DNA of 64,000 bases, taken from contig NC_088646.1 in the NCBI RefSeq assembly GCF_964019385.1, forward strand, positions 10,033,580 to 10,097,579, in the 5' to 3' direction. Of the stretch, positions 1 through 13,300 are shown one piece after another. The stretch is from Sycon ciliatum. Lineage: Eukaryota > Porifera > Calcarea > Leucosolenida > Sycettidae. The position numbers and the translations under genes are program-made. The notes beneath the pieces were generated by a model that saw nothing but the letters and a program-made list of their open reading frames with translations, was not told where the DNA came from and made no database searches. The stretch's first letter is position 1. Every line of letters starts with the position of its first letter.

Positions 1-3000
1 TCGTGGGGACCTTGCTCATAATTGCAAAAGTCCTCGTCTGATTTTTCCGCATCAATTGAACGTTATACATGTGCATGTAGTGAAAGCCACATGCAAAAGG
101 CTGTTCCATGGCACTCATCTGCCACCAAGCTCTGGGTTCATTGGCTGAAAATATTCTTCGGCACACTAAAGTCGTGCGCCCAAGAACGTGGAAGCCTACA
201 GAATATCCAACCTGGAATACTAAGAACACCACAGCCCAAAATTAAGAATTGCGGTGTAGGTTTGTGCTGTTGTCAAACACCGGGATTGTTATGTTGCACA
301 TGTATCTGAGCTTTACCACTACATACACGTCTGTCTTTACACAATTACCAATCTGCAGACAGCATGCTGTTTCGTCCTTTAGTTACTAATGGACTCATCA
401 ATGCAGCACAGAGAAAATGAGGCAGGTGAATGTCCTAGGCTAGAGAGCATCAAATACAGGTATAGAATCATGCCTTGCAGATCTTGTTACGGCCCCTTCG
501 ATGCATGTCTGAACATTAGATGGCTGTGTAGCTTCAGTTATCTCAGAATATGTACTATTTATCCAGCAGCAACAACGTTGGTCACACAACTATTCACTAT
601 AATGAGTATGCGTTGGAACACTTTACCCCGAGTCATACTATAGCAGTGTATGCCATGCATGGGTTTACCTCACACACTGAATTTCATAATTTGACATCCA
701 AATCACAGAAGAGTGGTGTTCCAAACTTTACGTAATTGCACTCCATGTCCTGCGAGCTACAGTAGAATACTTCAATAGAAAATTTCTTATAGCACGTTCT
801 TAGAAACAAATCGTATAGGTTCGAGGCTGTCAACCCAGAAATTTGTGATTTCACAGCCATAGATGTTACCAGTCAGGTCACTGTATACAGTAGGTATGCA
901 GAAGAAAATTCTAGTAACTCTTTGTGGAAGAGCTGTGCCAAAATGTGTACAGTACAGTAAATTAATAAAAAATGAGAAAAGCAGTGACAAGGCTGTGCAT
1001 GATGTAGATCTACTCGTACCAGTAAGTACAGTGCACCAGTGAAATTGTTGGTGTAGTACCGGTATACTACTATAATTATGGCATGGCCCATGCCACTACA
1101 ATCTATTTGCAGTGGGCCGCAGTAGGCCAGTGCAACAGAAAGCATTTCAGAAGCTGTGTGCAATGTTAACATCTATGACATACAAGTAAACTGCCATATA
1201 GCACAATCGATTACTCTCAGCCCACATAAGTACAATGTAGGCCAATCAGTAGTATAGATACATAGAGCACACTCTACATCATACATAGTCGGCACCAAAT
1301 CTATGTTGTCGATGTACTTTGCAAATATGACATGATGGCAAGCGTGCTTGATTCATCATAATATTGCCTTGTACTTGGTTGGAAGTTAGTTGTAAGTTCA
1401 GTGGTCGAGGTAAGCAGAGCTGCTCCAGCTTTCAGAATCCTGCATGAAAAAGGCAGAAAGCAAATGTAGGTATAATAGTAGCAAGCTGATGTAAAGAGCC
1501 TGTCTTTCAATGCAATAATTCTATCCACTGCATGGACAGACCTGGTGCTTCATTCACCTCTGTTTCTTGCTTTCTCAGAAAACCTACTTCCTCCTTCAGC
1601 CATCTAGCTCATGATATACATTAATTTTTCTTTATGCCTTTTCAGCCGTGGTCGACTTTCGCCCCTCCTGTTTGATTGGCAATTGCAGTCAACCTGGGGA
1701 ATACTGACCCTCGATTGTGAATGAGAAAAGTGTCGCTATTCGCATTGTTGTTACTCGTGAGGTTGGAAGTATGCAATCAAATGTTCACTAGATCTGAAGA
1801 TTGTGTCGTTATTTGCGAGTTGTTTTGTAAACCCGAGGTAGATTATTCACAAGGTTGATTGTACATGCTATGGGATGTACAATAACTAACCAAACAATAA
1901 TGGTGTAACAATGATTTGAGTCCATATCCAATTGGATGAACCTAGAGTGCATGATCCATTCCAGAAAGGCGACTTCAGTGAGTCTTGAATTGTCAGCAGC
2001 ATCATACTTCCATCGAGCTTTTTTTCTTTTTCGAAACGACCCTCTCTTTTCAATTCGAACGAAGGTCAACATACGTGGCAGGCATGCACGCACTGATCTT
2101 CACTGTATACATGTGCATGTATACTGTACTGTAGTCTGTGCAGTCAACTAGTCGTGTTCCACTTGGCTTACGGTAAGTATCACTACAAGTGCATAGTAGC
2201 CCCCCCCCCCCCACCCCGGGGAGTGCGCGTGAACGGCAACTGTGAACTGGTAAAAGAATTATTCGACACCTTCGTTCGTTTCGATGGAGAAGGTTCATCT
2301 GGCAAATTGAGGCCTTCGTTTCACTCCTAGCCCCAGGAGCGAAATTTTCACTCCTTGGCTGCCTGTTTGAGCCGTCCTTGTGGAAGGGTTGATTTATGCA
2401 TGCCCGCATATACATGTAGACCTTATTCAATAAACGTCACAATCACGTGAACCAGGGTCCCGGGAACCAGGGAGCGGCAAGAGACCTGCACTCAGTGCAC
2501 AGTGGACTCGGCGTGGGAACATAGGAGTAGAAAAATACCGGTATTTTACTACTCCCTTGTACGAACTGGGCCTTTCTTGCCACTCGTTTCACGTACGTGT
2601 GCCCCAGCTTACAACAAATCCCTAGAGGCGAGTCCAAAAATCACGTTATCGAATAAGGTCTATAGAAACACAGATCACGTAGAACTACCCCATCCGGGGT
2701 CACAACTCACAACGTTTTGGGTACTTAGGTCTCATGTCGTCTCCCCAGGTGCTATGAATCCCTGATGCACATGTATCTACATATACAATGTAACCGTAAC
2801 TCTACCAATATTGCGGACGATGACCCTCCCCCCCCCCCCCGGCAAACAGAAAGTCGCTATGTCCTGGCCGAGTTTATCTTTTAATTAAATGGTTTTCTCG
2901 GTTGGGATTTCATACCTGACAACCATCCCGATTTGGCCGGGACCGTCCCGATATCGAGGGCGGTAATAGGCACCCAAAAGTGCACTAGTTCCATGCCTCA

Positions 3001-3849
3001 CCGCGAGCTTCTTTTGTATACATTTTCATGCCTAGGTATGTCATTGGATCTCAGGTTTGCAAAGGTTGGCAGGTATGGGATTTGTAGAGTGACCAGTTTT
3101 GACTATTGCCACCTGCTGTGCAGAAGTGTCATTCCTACATCCTGGCTGCAAACGTACCCCCCCCCCCCCACCCACACACACACACCACCACCAACAATGT
3201 TCGATCCTATTTACAGGACCTCACTCTATATGAAAGTGTAGCAGAGGCACTGCCAAAGTATAAAAAACAGCAATTGAAATGCAAGCTGCATTGTGCATGC
3301 ATGGAGGGCATGGGGAAGAGACTGAGAGGGTGAAAGTGAAGGAAATTTGTTCCGAAATCAAGAGAATCCGAGGAACCCTTGCTGCATTCTTCAGTTCGAT
3401 AACGTCAGTGGGTGAATCTCAGATGTGTTGTGTGCCCAGACATACAAGTACAGCACTAACCTGAGCATGAGAGCTGCTTGTCATCATCGTGGTCAGGAAA
3501 ACGAAAGGACGAACGAGGAAGATTGCTGACCATGCATGACGAACAACTGCATATCTAGACGACAGACGGCTTGCCAGAATCCGTCTGGTGTATCTTCAGG
3601 AATCTTCTTTCCTAATCGCATTCAGCAGTCAGCTTCGAGGTCAAGAACGCGATGATATTTTCAGAAGGAATAATTTTCAAAAATTTTAAATTTTGGAGAA
3701 GAAGCTTCCTTTCTAAAAAAAAAAGCGTTCCTTGCTTTCATTCACGCAAGGAGGTGCCTTGCCGGACATGTCGTCGACAGCACAGTGTCGGCAGATCCAC
3801 GTTTGTAGGCTGCAGACCCGGCAGACGTTTTGATCATCCCGGCCTGGTG
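1..3849. other. Intergenic DNA upstream of the kinase gene
   Basis: No coding exon can be supported here. The open frames are short, lack recognisable domains and overlap on both strands. The stretch holds a 31-base hairpin at 2524-2554, C-rich homopolymer runs near 2201, 2827 and 3158, and a short CA-rich tract after 3170. An exon of a neighbouring gene with a weak signal could be missed. Confidence 0.5.
2524..2554. repeat. GGAGTAG hairpin with ACCGGT centre
   Basis: GGAGTAG...AAAATACCGGTATTTT...CTACTCC. The outer stem resembles that of the hairpin at 45120-45160 (GGGAGTAGTA). No flanking duplication seen. Confidence 0.5.
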
Positions 3850-4316
3850 GTGAGATTTTGGACCCGGGAGTACTAAAAAGCTGCTCGCATCCCAGGGTGC
3901 TCAGTTTCGCTCTACCCGCGCGAGTAGGGGTCCAGGTAACGGGCTCTCTTTCGCGGCCTGCGGAGCATAATATACCTCCGGATAGCGGAGGTCGCGGTCG
4001 CGCGACCCGTGAACAATTATTTACATGGTAGATCTACGAGTACCGGTACCCCGCCAAGGCGCCAACCCCTCTTCGGAGCTCCCGCGGCCTGAGAGTGAGA
4101 GACCCGACGCGACCCGGCCGACCCGACCTTGCGCACACCTCACTGCCATGCCACTGCTCGTACCGCGAAACTCGAATAGAAAGGCCACGCAGTCCGACAA
4201 GTGACTTCAGTCAGTTCAGATCAGCATGCAGAGGAGAGTTTGTGTAGGGGAAGAAGAGGAATAAGAAAGGAAAAAAAGGAAAACGAACCGCGGAGAGGCA
4301 TGAGAGAATTAGGACA
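3850..4316 (+). promoter_or_regulatory. CpG-rich promoter and 5' UTR of the PERK-like kinase gene
   Basis: This segment is clearly richer in GC and CpG than its surroundings, with many CGCG, CCGG and GCGCC words. It directly precedes an ATG at 4317 that opens a hydrophobic signal-peptide-like sequence and a good splice donor at 4421. No TATA box is visible at a useful distance. The call rests on base composition and position; the start site cannot be fixed from sequence. Confidence 0.5.
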
Positions 4317-7300
4317 ATGCGGATCATGGAACTCCTTGTCATCGGGTCATTCTTGGGCGCTACGTGTGGGAAAGAGATCGAAACGCCCATGGTGATGGCC
4401 TGTGAGCTTCGAACATCAAGGTAAGTTTGAAGAAACACTCTAGTCCAGTTGTCCGCGTCCTTTGGGTTTGCAACTTTGCATATGTTATCGTTTGTCTTCG
4501 GCGATCACTTTGCCCCATTTTCTTGACTTGTTTACTGCCGCAGACACCAACTAGACGTCACTGTATTGGCCTGCAATGATAGCAAGGCCGGAAACTCTTC
4601 TCTCGATCCCTTGTGCGCTTCTGGAAAACCATCGGAAGGCAAATCGGCCCGATACGGTCAGGTACGCGTACGCACGCTGTACGGTGACCTAATGTCCTTG
4701 CCATCCTGATTTCTTTTTTACTACGCGACTGTACGTACAAAACACAATCTTTCTCAAATCTCTCACTGCAATAGCACATGTATACTGTACTAGAATCCAC
4801 AGCTCCGGAGACCGTGCACACATAACATGTCACCACGTGAGGCAACGTCGACTTGCCCTCAGCCCAGATACAGACCAGGGATTTGTAGTATCTAGGGAGG
4901 CGACACGACGGGGGGAAATGAAACGACAGGGGCCTTGTTCCCCCCGGCTGCTCATAAGAGTCATTCTTGGGGCAAGACTGGTTTATGCACGTGACGGTTA
5001 TGCATACCATTCCCGGTATGGGTCACATTGGGCATGAGCAGGTGTGGCTGTATCACGCTTGCGTGCTACACTACAGTTCATCCTCGCTCTTAGCTGCATA
5101 CGCCCGTTTTCCACAAAAAAATATCCGGATAGATGAGAGAACTGGACTAGGACCACACATACATGTACATGTATGTGCTTATACGCATATGGCACATCAA
5201 GATGTGTGAAATCATGCATTCATGTACATGTATATGGGTCGTCCCATGCAGTACAGCCAGCACACACTGGCCCATGCTGTGGCAGATGTCCTTGTGGACG
5301 TTTTATGTTGTTTGACGAGATCTCTGCCGTTCTATGTAGAAAGGAGCACAAAAATAATTCGTTCATCAGCTTGGTCCTGCTCACGGCACCAGATGCCGTG
5401 GCTGCAGGTCCGTTGCTACCAACCAGGTAGTCAATCACTATACACTCAAACGCCTCTTATCCGGACGCCTCAGATACGGGCACGTCTCTCTACCGACCAC
5501 CCTCAGCTTGAGTTCCTATGGCAAAATGCTTCGAATTTGGGGGGGGGGGGGGTGAACTTTTCTTCCGAATGCACAAGTGCTTATTTGTCACTCCCAACCT
5601 GTGTAATCCACACATTTTTATCCATGGATTATTTTGTAACCTGAACAGGTGCAATATGCGCCAAAAAAAACTTCTTCAAAAATGATAATGATACATGGTA
5701 GATGAGTTATCCTGAGATACGGGCAAATCTGAGATACGGGCAGTGCCCGGTCCCAAAGTGCCCGGATAAGAGACGTCTGAGTGTACATGCACATGTAGTC
5801 GTCAAGTCAAGCTAGTTCACACAGAACAGAGCGTTTGCTCATCATGTGCATTCATGGCGAATGATATGGTGCGAGGAGGGAATATATTATACATGACGTT
5901 GTATGTCTCAAGCATAATCGTTCTGATGATGGTGATGATGCAGGTGTCATCCAATGCCCAGCAACATCCTCCTTGTTATAGCAACATGCATCCTGTCGTC
6001 ATTAGGAAGACAATAATTCAAGCCAGCGGACATCATGCGAAAATGAAGAGGTACATGTACCGGTATAATGTGTGTGTGTGCGCGCGCGCGTGTGTGTGTG
6101 TGCGTGTGAAGGGGCATGTTTGTGTGCGGGTTCACATGCGTGTGTGTGTGTATCCAGTTGTCTGTGTACCTGTTGGTTTCTGATGCTACGTTTATTCCTA
6201 GTTTCTGCAAATTTGGCTTTTCTTGCATGTTCACTAGTTGAGGGAATGGAAAAGGGAAAAGTCTGAAGAAAAATTGGCTGTCACCACCAGGACTCAAACC
6301 AGGGACCTTTGATTAAGGCCAGCGATGCTCTAACCACTGAGCTGACTACATGTACTTATGGTATAGCTGTCATCCCAGAAGAGACCGTTCAACATTTTCT
6401 TCAGACTTCCAAACTTGTTTGCATGTTTGCCTTTGCCTTGCACCTTACAGTTGAAGACCACCCAAAATCTCTTCTTGGCTACATACGGTTCGCTTCTAGG
6501 AATGCATATCGTCTTTTGTAATCATTGTAGAGCATAAGTACCGATGGTTGAGTATGCTATACTTTTCAAGGTTACTGTACATTGTTCCTTTTCACCATTT
6601 GGATACGCAGAGTGCATGACAGTCTTGATAGGAGCTCACTGGAAAAGAGTTCTTCAAGTACTAGGGGTATGATGGTACATGGCACCTCCACACTATCACT
6701 GCCGTAATATTTATACAATGGCACCAGTAGGGCATGCATATCATAATTATTAATCTTCACGTTTCTACTGTTTCATTTGCCCAGAAATGCTCGTTTTCTG
6801 AGCACGGCAGGAGAATCGCTACATCAACCCGTCTATGGGAGGCAGTTGCCGACACATGACAGCATACAAGGACTTCGCATGGATTCGACCATACGACTCC
6901 GATCCAAAGAGTTGCCTTGCTTTCCTACCACATCAGTAATCTCCACTCGACTCACTCACTCGTACCTTTCCCAGCTGCACCAACATGACGTGACGCACAG
7001 CTCTATACCAGTCGTGCATGATGACCCGGGACGGTGCCAATCTCCGACTCCTGTCAAGGACCAGCAGCAATATTTGAATGTTGGCACTGCACGAGCTAGC
7101 GCCAGCATGACAACAAGACCAATGGAGAGTGCAATGGCGAGTGCAATGGAGAGTGCTGGCCCCAATCCCACTCAAGGTAAGACACAAGGTATGTTATGAC
7201 CTGAATAGAAACATCCCTCAGCAGACTTCAGACATGTTATACATATGTAACATATCGTGTTTAGATTTACTATCACGATCTATTCGTTGTCAGGGATTGC

Positions 7301-10300
7301 ACCAATGATGGCCCTGGAATGGTGTTCATAACTGGCGCCTGTACACATGAAACCACGTGTGTGTGTGTGTGTGTGTGTGTACTTTGCTGGCTTTTGGGCC
7401 ATCATGCGCATGGAAGCACACTGAAATGGTTCAAATGGATGTTCCAACATATCTTTTTCAGCATGCTTCAGTTGCGTACAGGCGCATATCTGTACCTCCA
7501 GAAACTTGCGGAGAAATTTCGGAAATACCGCGGAAAACGTTGCGAGGTAAAATGCCACAAATTGCGAGGAATATTGCGGATTTTGTCAACAATTGCGGGA
7601 TTATTGTGGTAAAATTGCGGAAATTGCGATTTTGGTACTTGTACTGTAGTGCGGTACAGCATACGGTAGCATAAATCATGCATGGCAAAACAGAACGTGT
7701 GCTGCAGCGCTGCGCTGTACTCGATTGCGACTGTGTTCAACTGCTTGACAGGAGCTTGCAAGACAGCTTTCTTCCATCGCCGGACAACACTCGACGCAAG
7801 CTTTATTTTTTGACTTGTCAGCCGCTGATTTGCCCAGAAACTTCTCCATTTTGGTGTCGATCTCACAAGTAAACTACTGACGAGCTCGAAGAACTAAACA
7901 ACATAGAAGAAAGACTCGAACAACGCCAGTGCTTTTCGAAGTATCAAGGACAGTTTTCTACAATAACGCGGATGATTTCGCGGGCTTTTGTTCGAATCGC
8001 GGAAAACAACGCGGCCGCGGAATCGCAAGTTCCTGGAGGGACAGGCATGTGCCAGCCACTTTGACTTGCAGAGTCAAAAAGTAGTACTCAATGACGTACA
8101 ACCTAAATACTACTCGAATTGCTGTGTCATGGCTGGTGGTCCATCTAGTGGCACCAGGTCGTCAACCAATATAGTTGACTCAAGCAGATAAGTAGCTCAC
8201 CTGTTTTCCGGCTCACACAAGGTAGTCGAAGGTTGAAGGGGAGCGATCAAAGATACTTTATTCGTTGGAGAAGGCGGCTTTTATGTGATTTTGTTATAGT
8301 ATAATTGTGATCTAATAATTAGTAATAAGCACGAGAGGCAAGCAAAGCTTGAAGGAGAGGCTGTTTAAGCTTCTTAGGCAGACCCGAAGGTGGAATGATT
8401 TCCTAACCCCACATCGGTCTCTTTTATCCCTGGGCTGCTGACGTGTCAGCGCCAGTTTGCATTCGGCGCCGTGGCGCGGCCTGCGCAGCGTCTGCGCACA
8501 CAATCTAAATGCGGACTGTCGCCAGTCACTGTATCAGTAGTACACTGTGCAATGTTGCGATCCCAAGTGACCGTAGAGGGTCTACTGGTCCTCGAGTACC
8601 GCTCAGGTGTGACGAGTCACCCCTTATTCACTTCCCGTTGAGAAGTTTCCTGAATCGACGTTCCTGCTGACCCCATCTGGCCAGGCTACGCTGTTTTTTA
8701 GTCAGACTATGAGTACAACTTACTTCTAGTCTGATTTCTCCCATTCCTGACTCGAAAGCACAGGAGTGTGGATCTACGCAGCATGCTGGGGTGCGTCCTC
8801 GTTTGACTACCTTGTACATGCAGTCCTTGGAGCTAGTTTATACCACTAGTCCAATATCAACCCTCATGCTTTGACACACAAAAACACAAGTTTGTTCAAG
8901 TTCGCCTCAAGGGCCATCTTTCAAGTTAATTACGATAACATCTCGGCTTCGGCCGAGGCCAAGCTGGCGGCGTCGTCGACGGCCGCGTCGGTTGTTGCCG
9001 TCAGGCGTTCGCGTTCGGCCTTTGCGGCGTCTCGGGCTGCAGTGACTGCATCTGCATGTGCACGATTGCGAGGCGTTGTCGCCGTTGCGGGGGAGGCCCC
9101 TCTTCGATTGCTGCAGAGAATTTCTTCAATGCCATCAAGATGGACGTTAGCCCGCCTGCAATAGCCCGGAGCTTCTGAGCCTGTGAATGCCGATGCAAGG
9201 CCTCCAATGCTGAGGCACCTGCCTGCAAGGCAACGATCAGGTCTTGCTGATGCGCGGCATGTCGTGGGAGTCGCGCCTCGGGTGGGCCACGCTTTTGCTG
9301 TTTGTCAGCCATTCTCGACTCTGTTCAAGAAGGAGACACACATAACAATGTTTTAGCATTATCGCTTGATCCTGGTCACAGCACCCAATGTCATGGCTGG
9401 TGGTCCATCTAGTGGCACCAGGTCGTCAACCAATATAGTTGACTCAAGCAGATAAGTAGCTCACCTGTTTTCCGGCTCACACAAGGTAGTCGAAGGTTGA
9501 AGGGGAGCGATCAAAGATACTTTATTCGTTGGAGAAGGCTGCTTTTATGTGATTTTGTTAAAGTATAATTGTGATACAATAATTAGTAGTAAATATTTAG
9601 TATAGTTCCGGGGAGCTCGCTCACCCACATTACAGGATAGTATTGCTAATATTATTTATCTCCGAGGCTCTTCGTACGACGGGCCTGGAGTACGCTGTCG
9701 GAAGTTGCTGCAGCCAGAGCTTGCCGCCTTCGTGCGCTGCCTTGATTGATGGTCACCCTTCATCTCCTGCCCGTAGGCTCTTCCCTCTCATTGCCCCGTA
9801 GGGTGCTTCACGGTCAAGCCGTGACCTCTCCCAAAAAGGGATAACGGAGTCCGCAGTGCGCGAAGCACTTGCAGGACCCTTTACGTCTTACGACGCGAGA
9901 AGAGGGGCCTTGCTTGCTCGACTAACAAAGGTATCAGCTCCTTTGCAGGACTAGGGCTGCGTTTACACGACAACGCACGGCCAGTTTTCCGTTTTCAGTC
10001 CCGCATTTCTTTTTTCGTTTTCGTACGTTTACACGATCAAAGCCGATCCGAGGTGGTCTCCGTTTGTATCGTTTTCAAGCGTCTACACGAGAGCAAAGAA
10101 TCCGCCAAAGTTTGTCATGTGCCAAGTGTTGCCGTGGAAGCACCAATCACACTTGTTGCAAAAGAAGGATCCACGAGCGGGATTCGAACCCAGCACCCCT
10201 GTCTTTCCGGGACAGTGCCCTACCGATTAGGCTACCGGGGATCACACACACTCATGGGTCCTTCTTGCTACACTGCTCCCCCGCCCCAACAGGCTGTGTC

Positions 10301-13300
10301 CTCACGCCGTACCTAGCTCGCGGGGGGTACGATGGGTCGTGGGTTCGAGCCATTGCCAGGCGCCAATGTTGCAAAAGAAGGATCCACGAGCGGGATTCGA
10401 ACCCAGCACCCCTGTCTTTCCGGGACAGTGCCCTACCGATTAGGCTACCGGGGATCACACACACTCATGGGTCCTTCTTGCTACACACTCAAGTAATGTT
10501 TGAAAACAGGCACACGACAACACACGTCACATGACGAAAATTGTAAAAACATTTTTTTGGATTGTCGGATCCGTGCAAACGGCCGAAAACGAAACAAACG
10601 TGACGGAAAACGAGGCCAGCACACCGTTTCGACTGTTTACACACCCAAATTTATCCGGCACAACATTTCCGTTTTCAAATTCTTCCACCTTGGCCAGCGT
10701 TTTGGTTTTCTTCCGTTTTGGTGTACAACTTTTACGTTTTGCTCCGCGTACCGTGTAAATGAACCCTGGATCCGAAAGGATTTCGTTGCGTTCTCGCCCC
10801 CAGCGTTGTCGTGTAAACGCAGCCTAAGCAGGGTCCCCTCAAGCTCAACAGTGTAGTGAGTACAATGTTGACGACTTGTACTTGGTGTTGCCGACGTACG
10901 ACAACACTTGTGACTCTAGGCCACGAGTTGTAAGCCATGATTGCTCAACTAACGAAAGTGCCAAATCCTTCGCAGGACAAATCATGGTTCTTACAGAACT
11001 CTAGAATAATTCGGAGCCCATCTTTGGCTGCTGAATCTCATTGCGTGGTTGCTTTCACGATGAGTCGAATTCGGGTCATTACAGCTGTTTTCTGGAGAAA
11101 AAAAAACTTAAAGGGGAAGTTAAGGCAAAAATTACGAGAAAGCTAGGAAGCTCAGGGCCTAGGGCCCTACGCTATGCTTTTTTGCCTTGATGACCTAGGG
11201 GGCGTTCGTTTTTAATCTACAGGTTTGGGTAGAAACTACTTCTTTTGGTAGAGGTGTTCGTTTTTTGAAAAAAAATTCTACTCAAAAGGGTAGATTCTAC
11301 TTTCCTCTACCGGCTCTACCGGGAAAAAGTTGGTAGAATCCGGTAGAAGTTGGTAGAGCTACGGGATTTCCAGCAAGATCAAGGATTTGTACACAACTCC
11401 ATAAAAAAAAGAAACATTTCACGTACACATCGTGTAAACTACTAGATCCGGTAGAACAGCGTTCGTACACTTGCCTCTACCATCTACCTCTATCGGTAGA
11501 GTGACTCTACTCTACTCTACCAGGTAGCTAAAAACGAACGCAGCCCTAGACAAAAAAAAGCATAGGGATGTTATAAATTCTTTAAAAAAAATCCTTTTTT
11601 TAAAACCTGGGATTCGAACCCGCACTATGGTGCGCCCTGCATGCATCCCCCGATACACTTCGCATACATACTAATTCTTCCAAGTTGTTTCACATTGTGA
11701 TCTTGCATTTGAAAGCCCTATTTGAATATGCATTGTGGCCAGCCGTCTTTGATGGCACGGTACGGCAGGGGATAGGTACGGGACAGGTACGATCGAGGGT
11801 AATACAACACCGTCTAGCTGCCGCAATATTCAAATAGGGCTTTCAAACGCAAGATAATAACGTGAAGCAACTTGGAAGAATGGGTGTGAATGCGAAGTGT
11901 ATGGGGGAATGCATGTAGGGCGATAGTGCGGGTTCGAATCCTAGGATATGCCTGAAAAAAAATAGGAGAATTGAAAAATTTATAACATCCTATGCTTTTT
12001 TGCCGTCAGATACGGATAGCGCCAGGCGTGACACAAACAAACAAACACACAAACAAACAAATACCAAATTAAAGCTGTGTGGACCCTGGCTAGCGCCAGA
12101 CGTTACTGAAGTAACGTCTTCTGCATAGCTACGGGAAATATTTCACCAGTTTTACTCTTCGGGGTGCTGAGTCGAATGGTCTTGGTCCGAGAAAGCTGAG
12201 ACGCTCCCTTCCTACTTGAATCCCAATCGAACTCGCGCACTTCCACCGAAACTGGGTGACTGCGCCCTACTAGATGGGGATTTGTATGCAAAATGTCACT
12301 AAAAGCGCCATTTCGTTCTTATAAAAGCACGGATGACCGCGATTGGCCCATATGTTGTAGTCTTTTCGACGCTGAGTCGATTGGTTTTGGTCCGAAAAGG
12401 CTGCGATGCAGCGTTCCTCCTTTATTCCCAATCGAACATGGTTGAAGAAGCGGTCACGTGCTCCTGCGTACACCAGTCACCTGGTCACCGTGCCTGCAGG
12501 GTACAACTTACTGGCCTGTTTGACCTTTTTTGGGTGCAGTCCTGTCACTCGAGTTGAACTCAAGTTGAACCTTGGTGTGAAAGTTGTCGCCTGCTGGCGT
12601 GGTGACCAGGTGATTTTGGCACGAAAAAATAACACGAACCTTTCATAAAACGTTTTCAAATTTTGTCCAAAAGTAAAAATAAAACTATAGCAAGCTAGAG
12701 AAGGCTATTCTCCAGAGATTCACCAGAAAACATTTTCAAATTTCATCTCTGCCTTGCCGATAAACTCAAAAATGCAGTCAAAATTTTCCCAAAAAAACTG
12801 TACCGCCCCAGCCACCTTAAAGGGGAAGTATACCCTAAAAATCAAATTTTCACCAGTTGTAGTCTTCGGGGTGCTGAGTCGAATGGTCTTGGTCGGAGGA
12901 AGCTGAGACGCTCCCTTCCTCCTTTATTCCCAATCGAACTCGCACACTTCCACCGAAACTGGGTGACTGCACCCTACTAGATCGGGATTTGCATGGAAAA
13001 AGTCACTAAAAACGCCGTTTCGTTCTTATAAAAGAACGGATGACCGCGATTGGTCCATATGTTGTAGTTCTTTGGCCGCTGAGTCGACTGGTTTTGGTCC
13101 GCAAAGGCTGCGATGCAGCGTTCGGCCCTTATTCCCAATCGAACACGGTTGAGTAAGCGGTCACATGCTCATGCGTACACCAGTCGCCTGGTCACCGTGC
13201 CTGCAGGCTACATTTCTCACATAAAGGTTCAACTCAAAGGTTCAAAGCAGGGAGTCGTAAGAGGCTTTTACGACTCCCTGGTTCAAAGGTTCAACTTTGA

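Noticed and set aside
4211-4438. Minus-strand open frame across the first kinase exon
   Set aside because: It is the shadow of the exon 4317-4420, which has a signal peptide and a GTAAGT donor.
6290-6357. A functional tRNA gene on the minus strand
   Set aside because: The anticodon loop is non-canonical, and the head is followed by a SINE body also found at 53637-53765.
10165-10245. A functional tRNA-Ser gene
   Set aside because: The anticodon loop lacks U33, the variable arm is short, the acceptor stem has a mismatch, and the unit is repeated inside a transposon.
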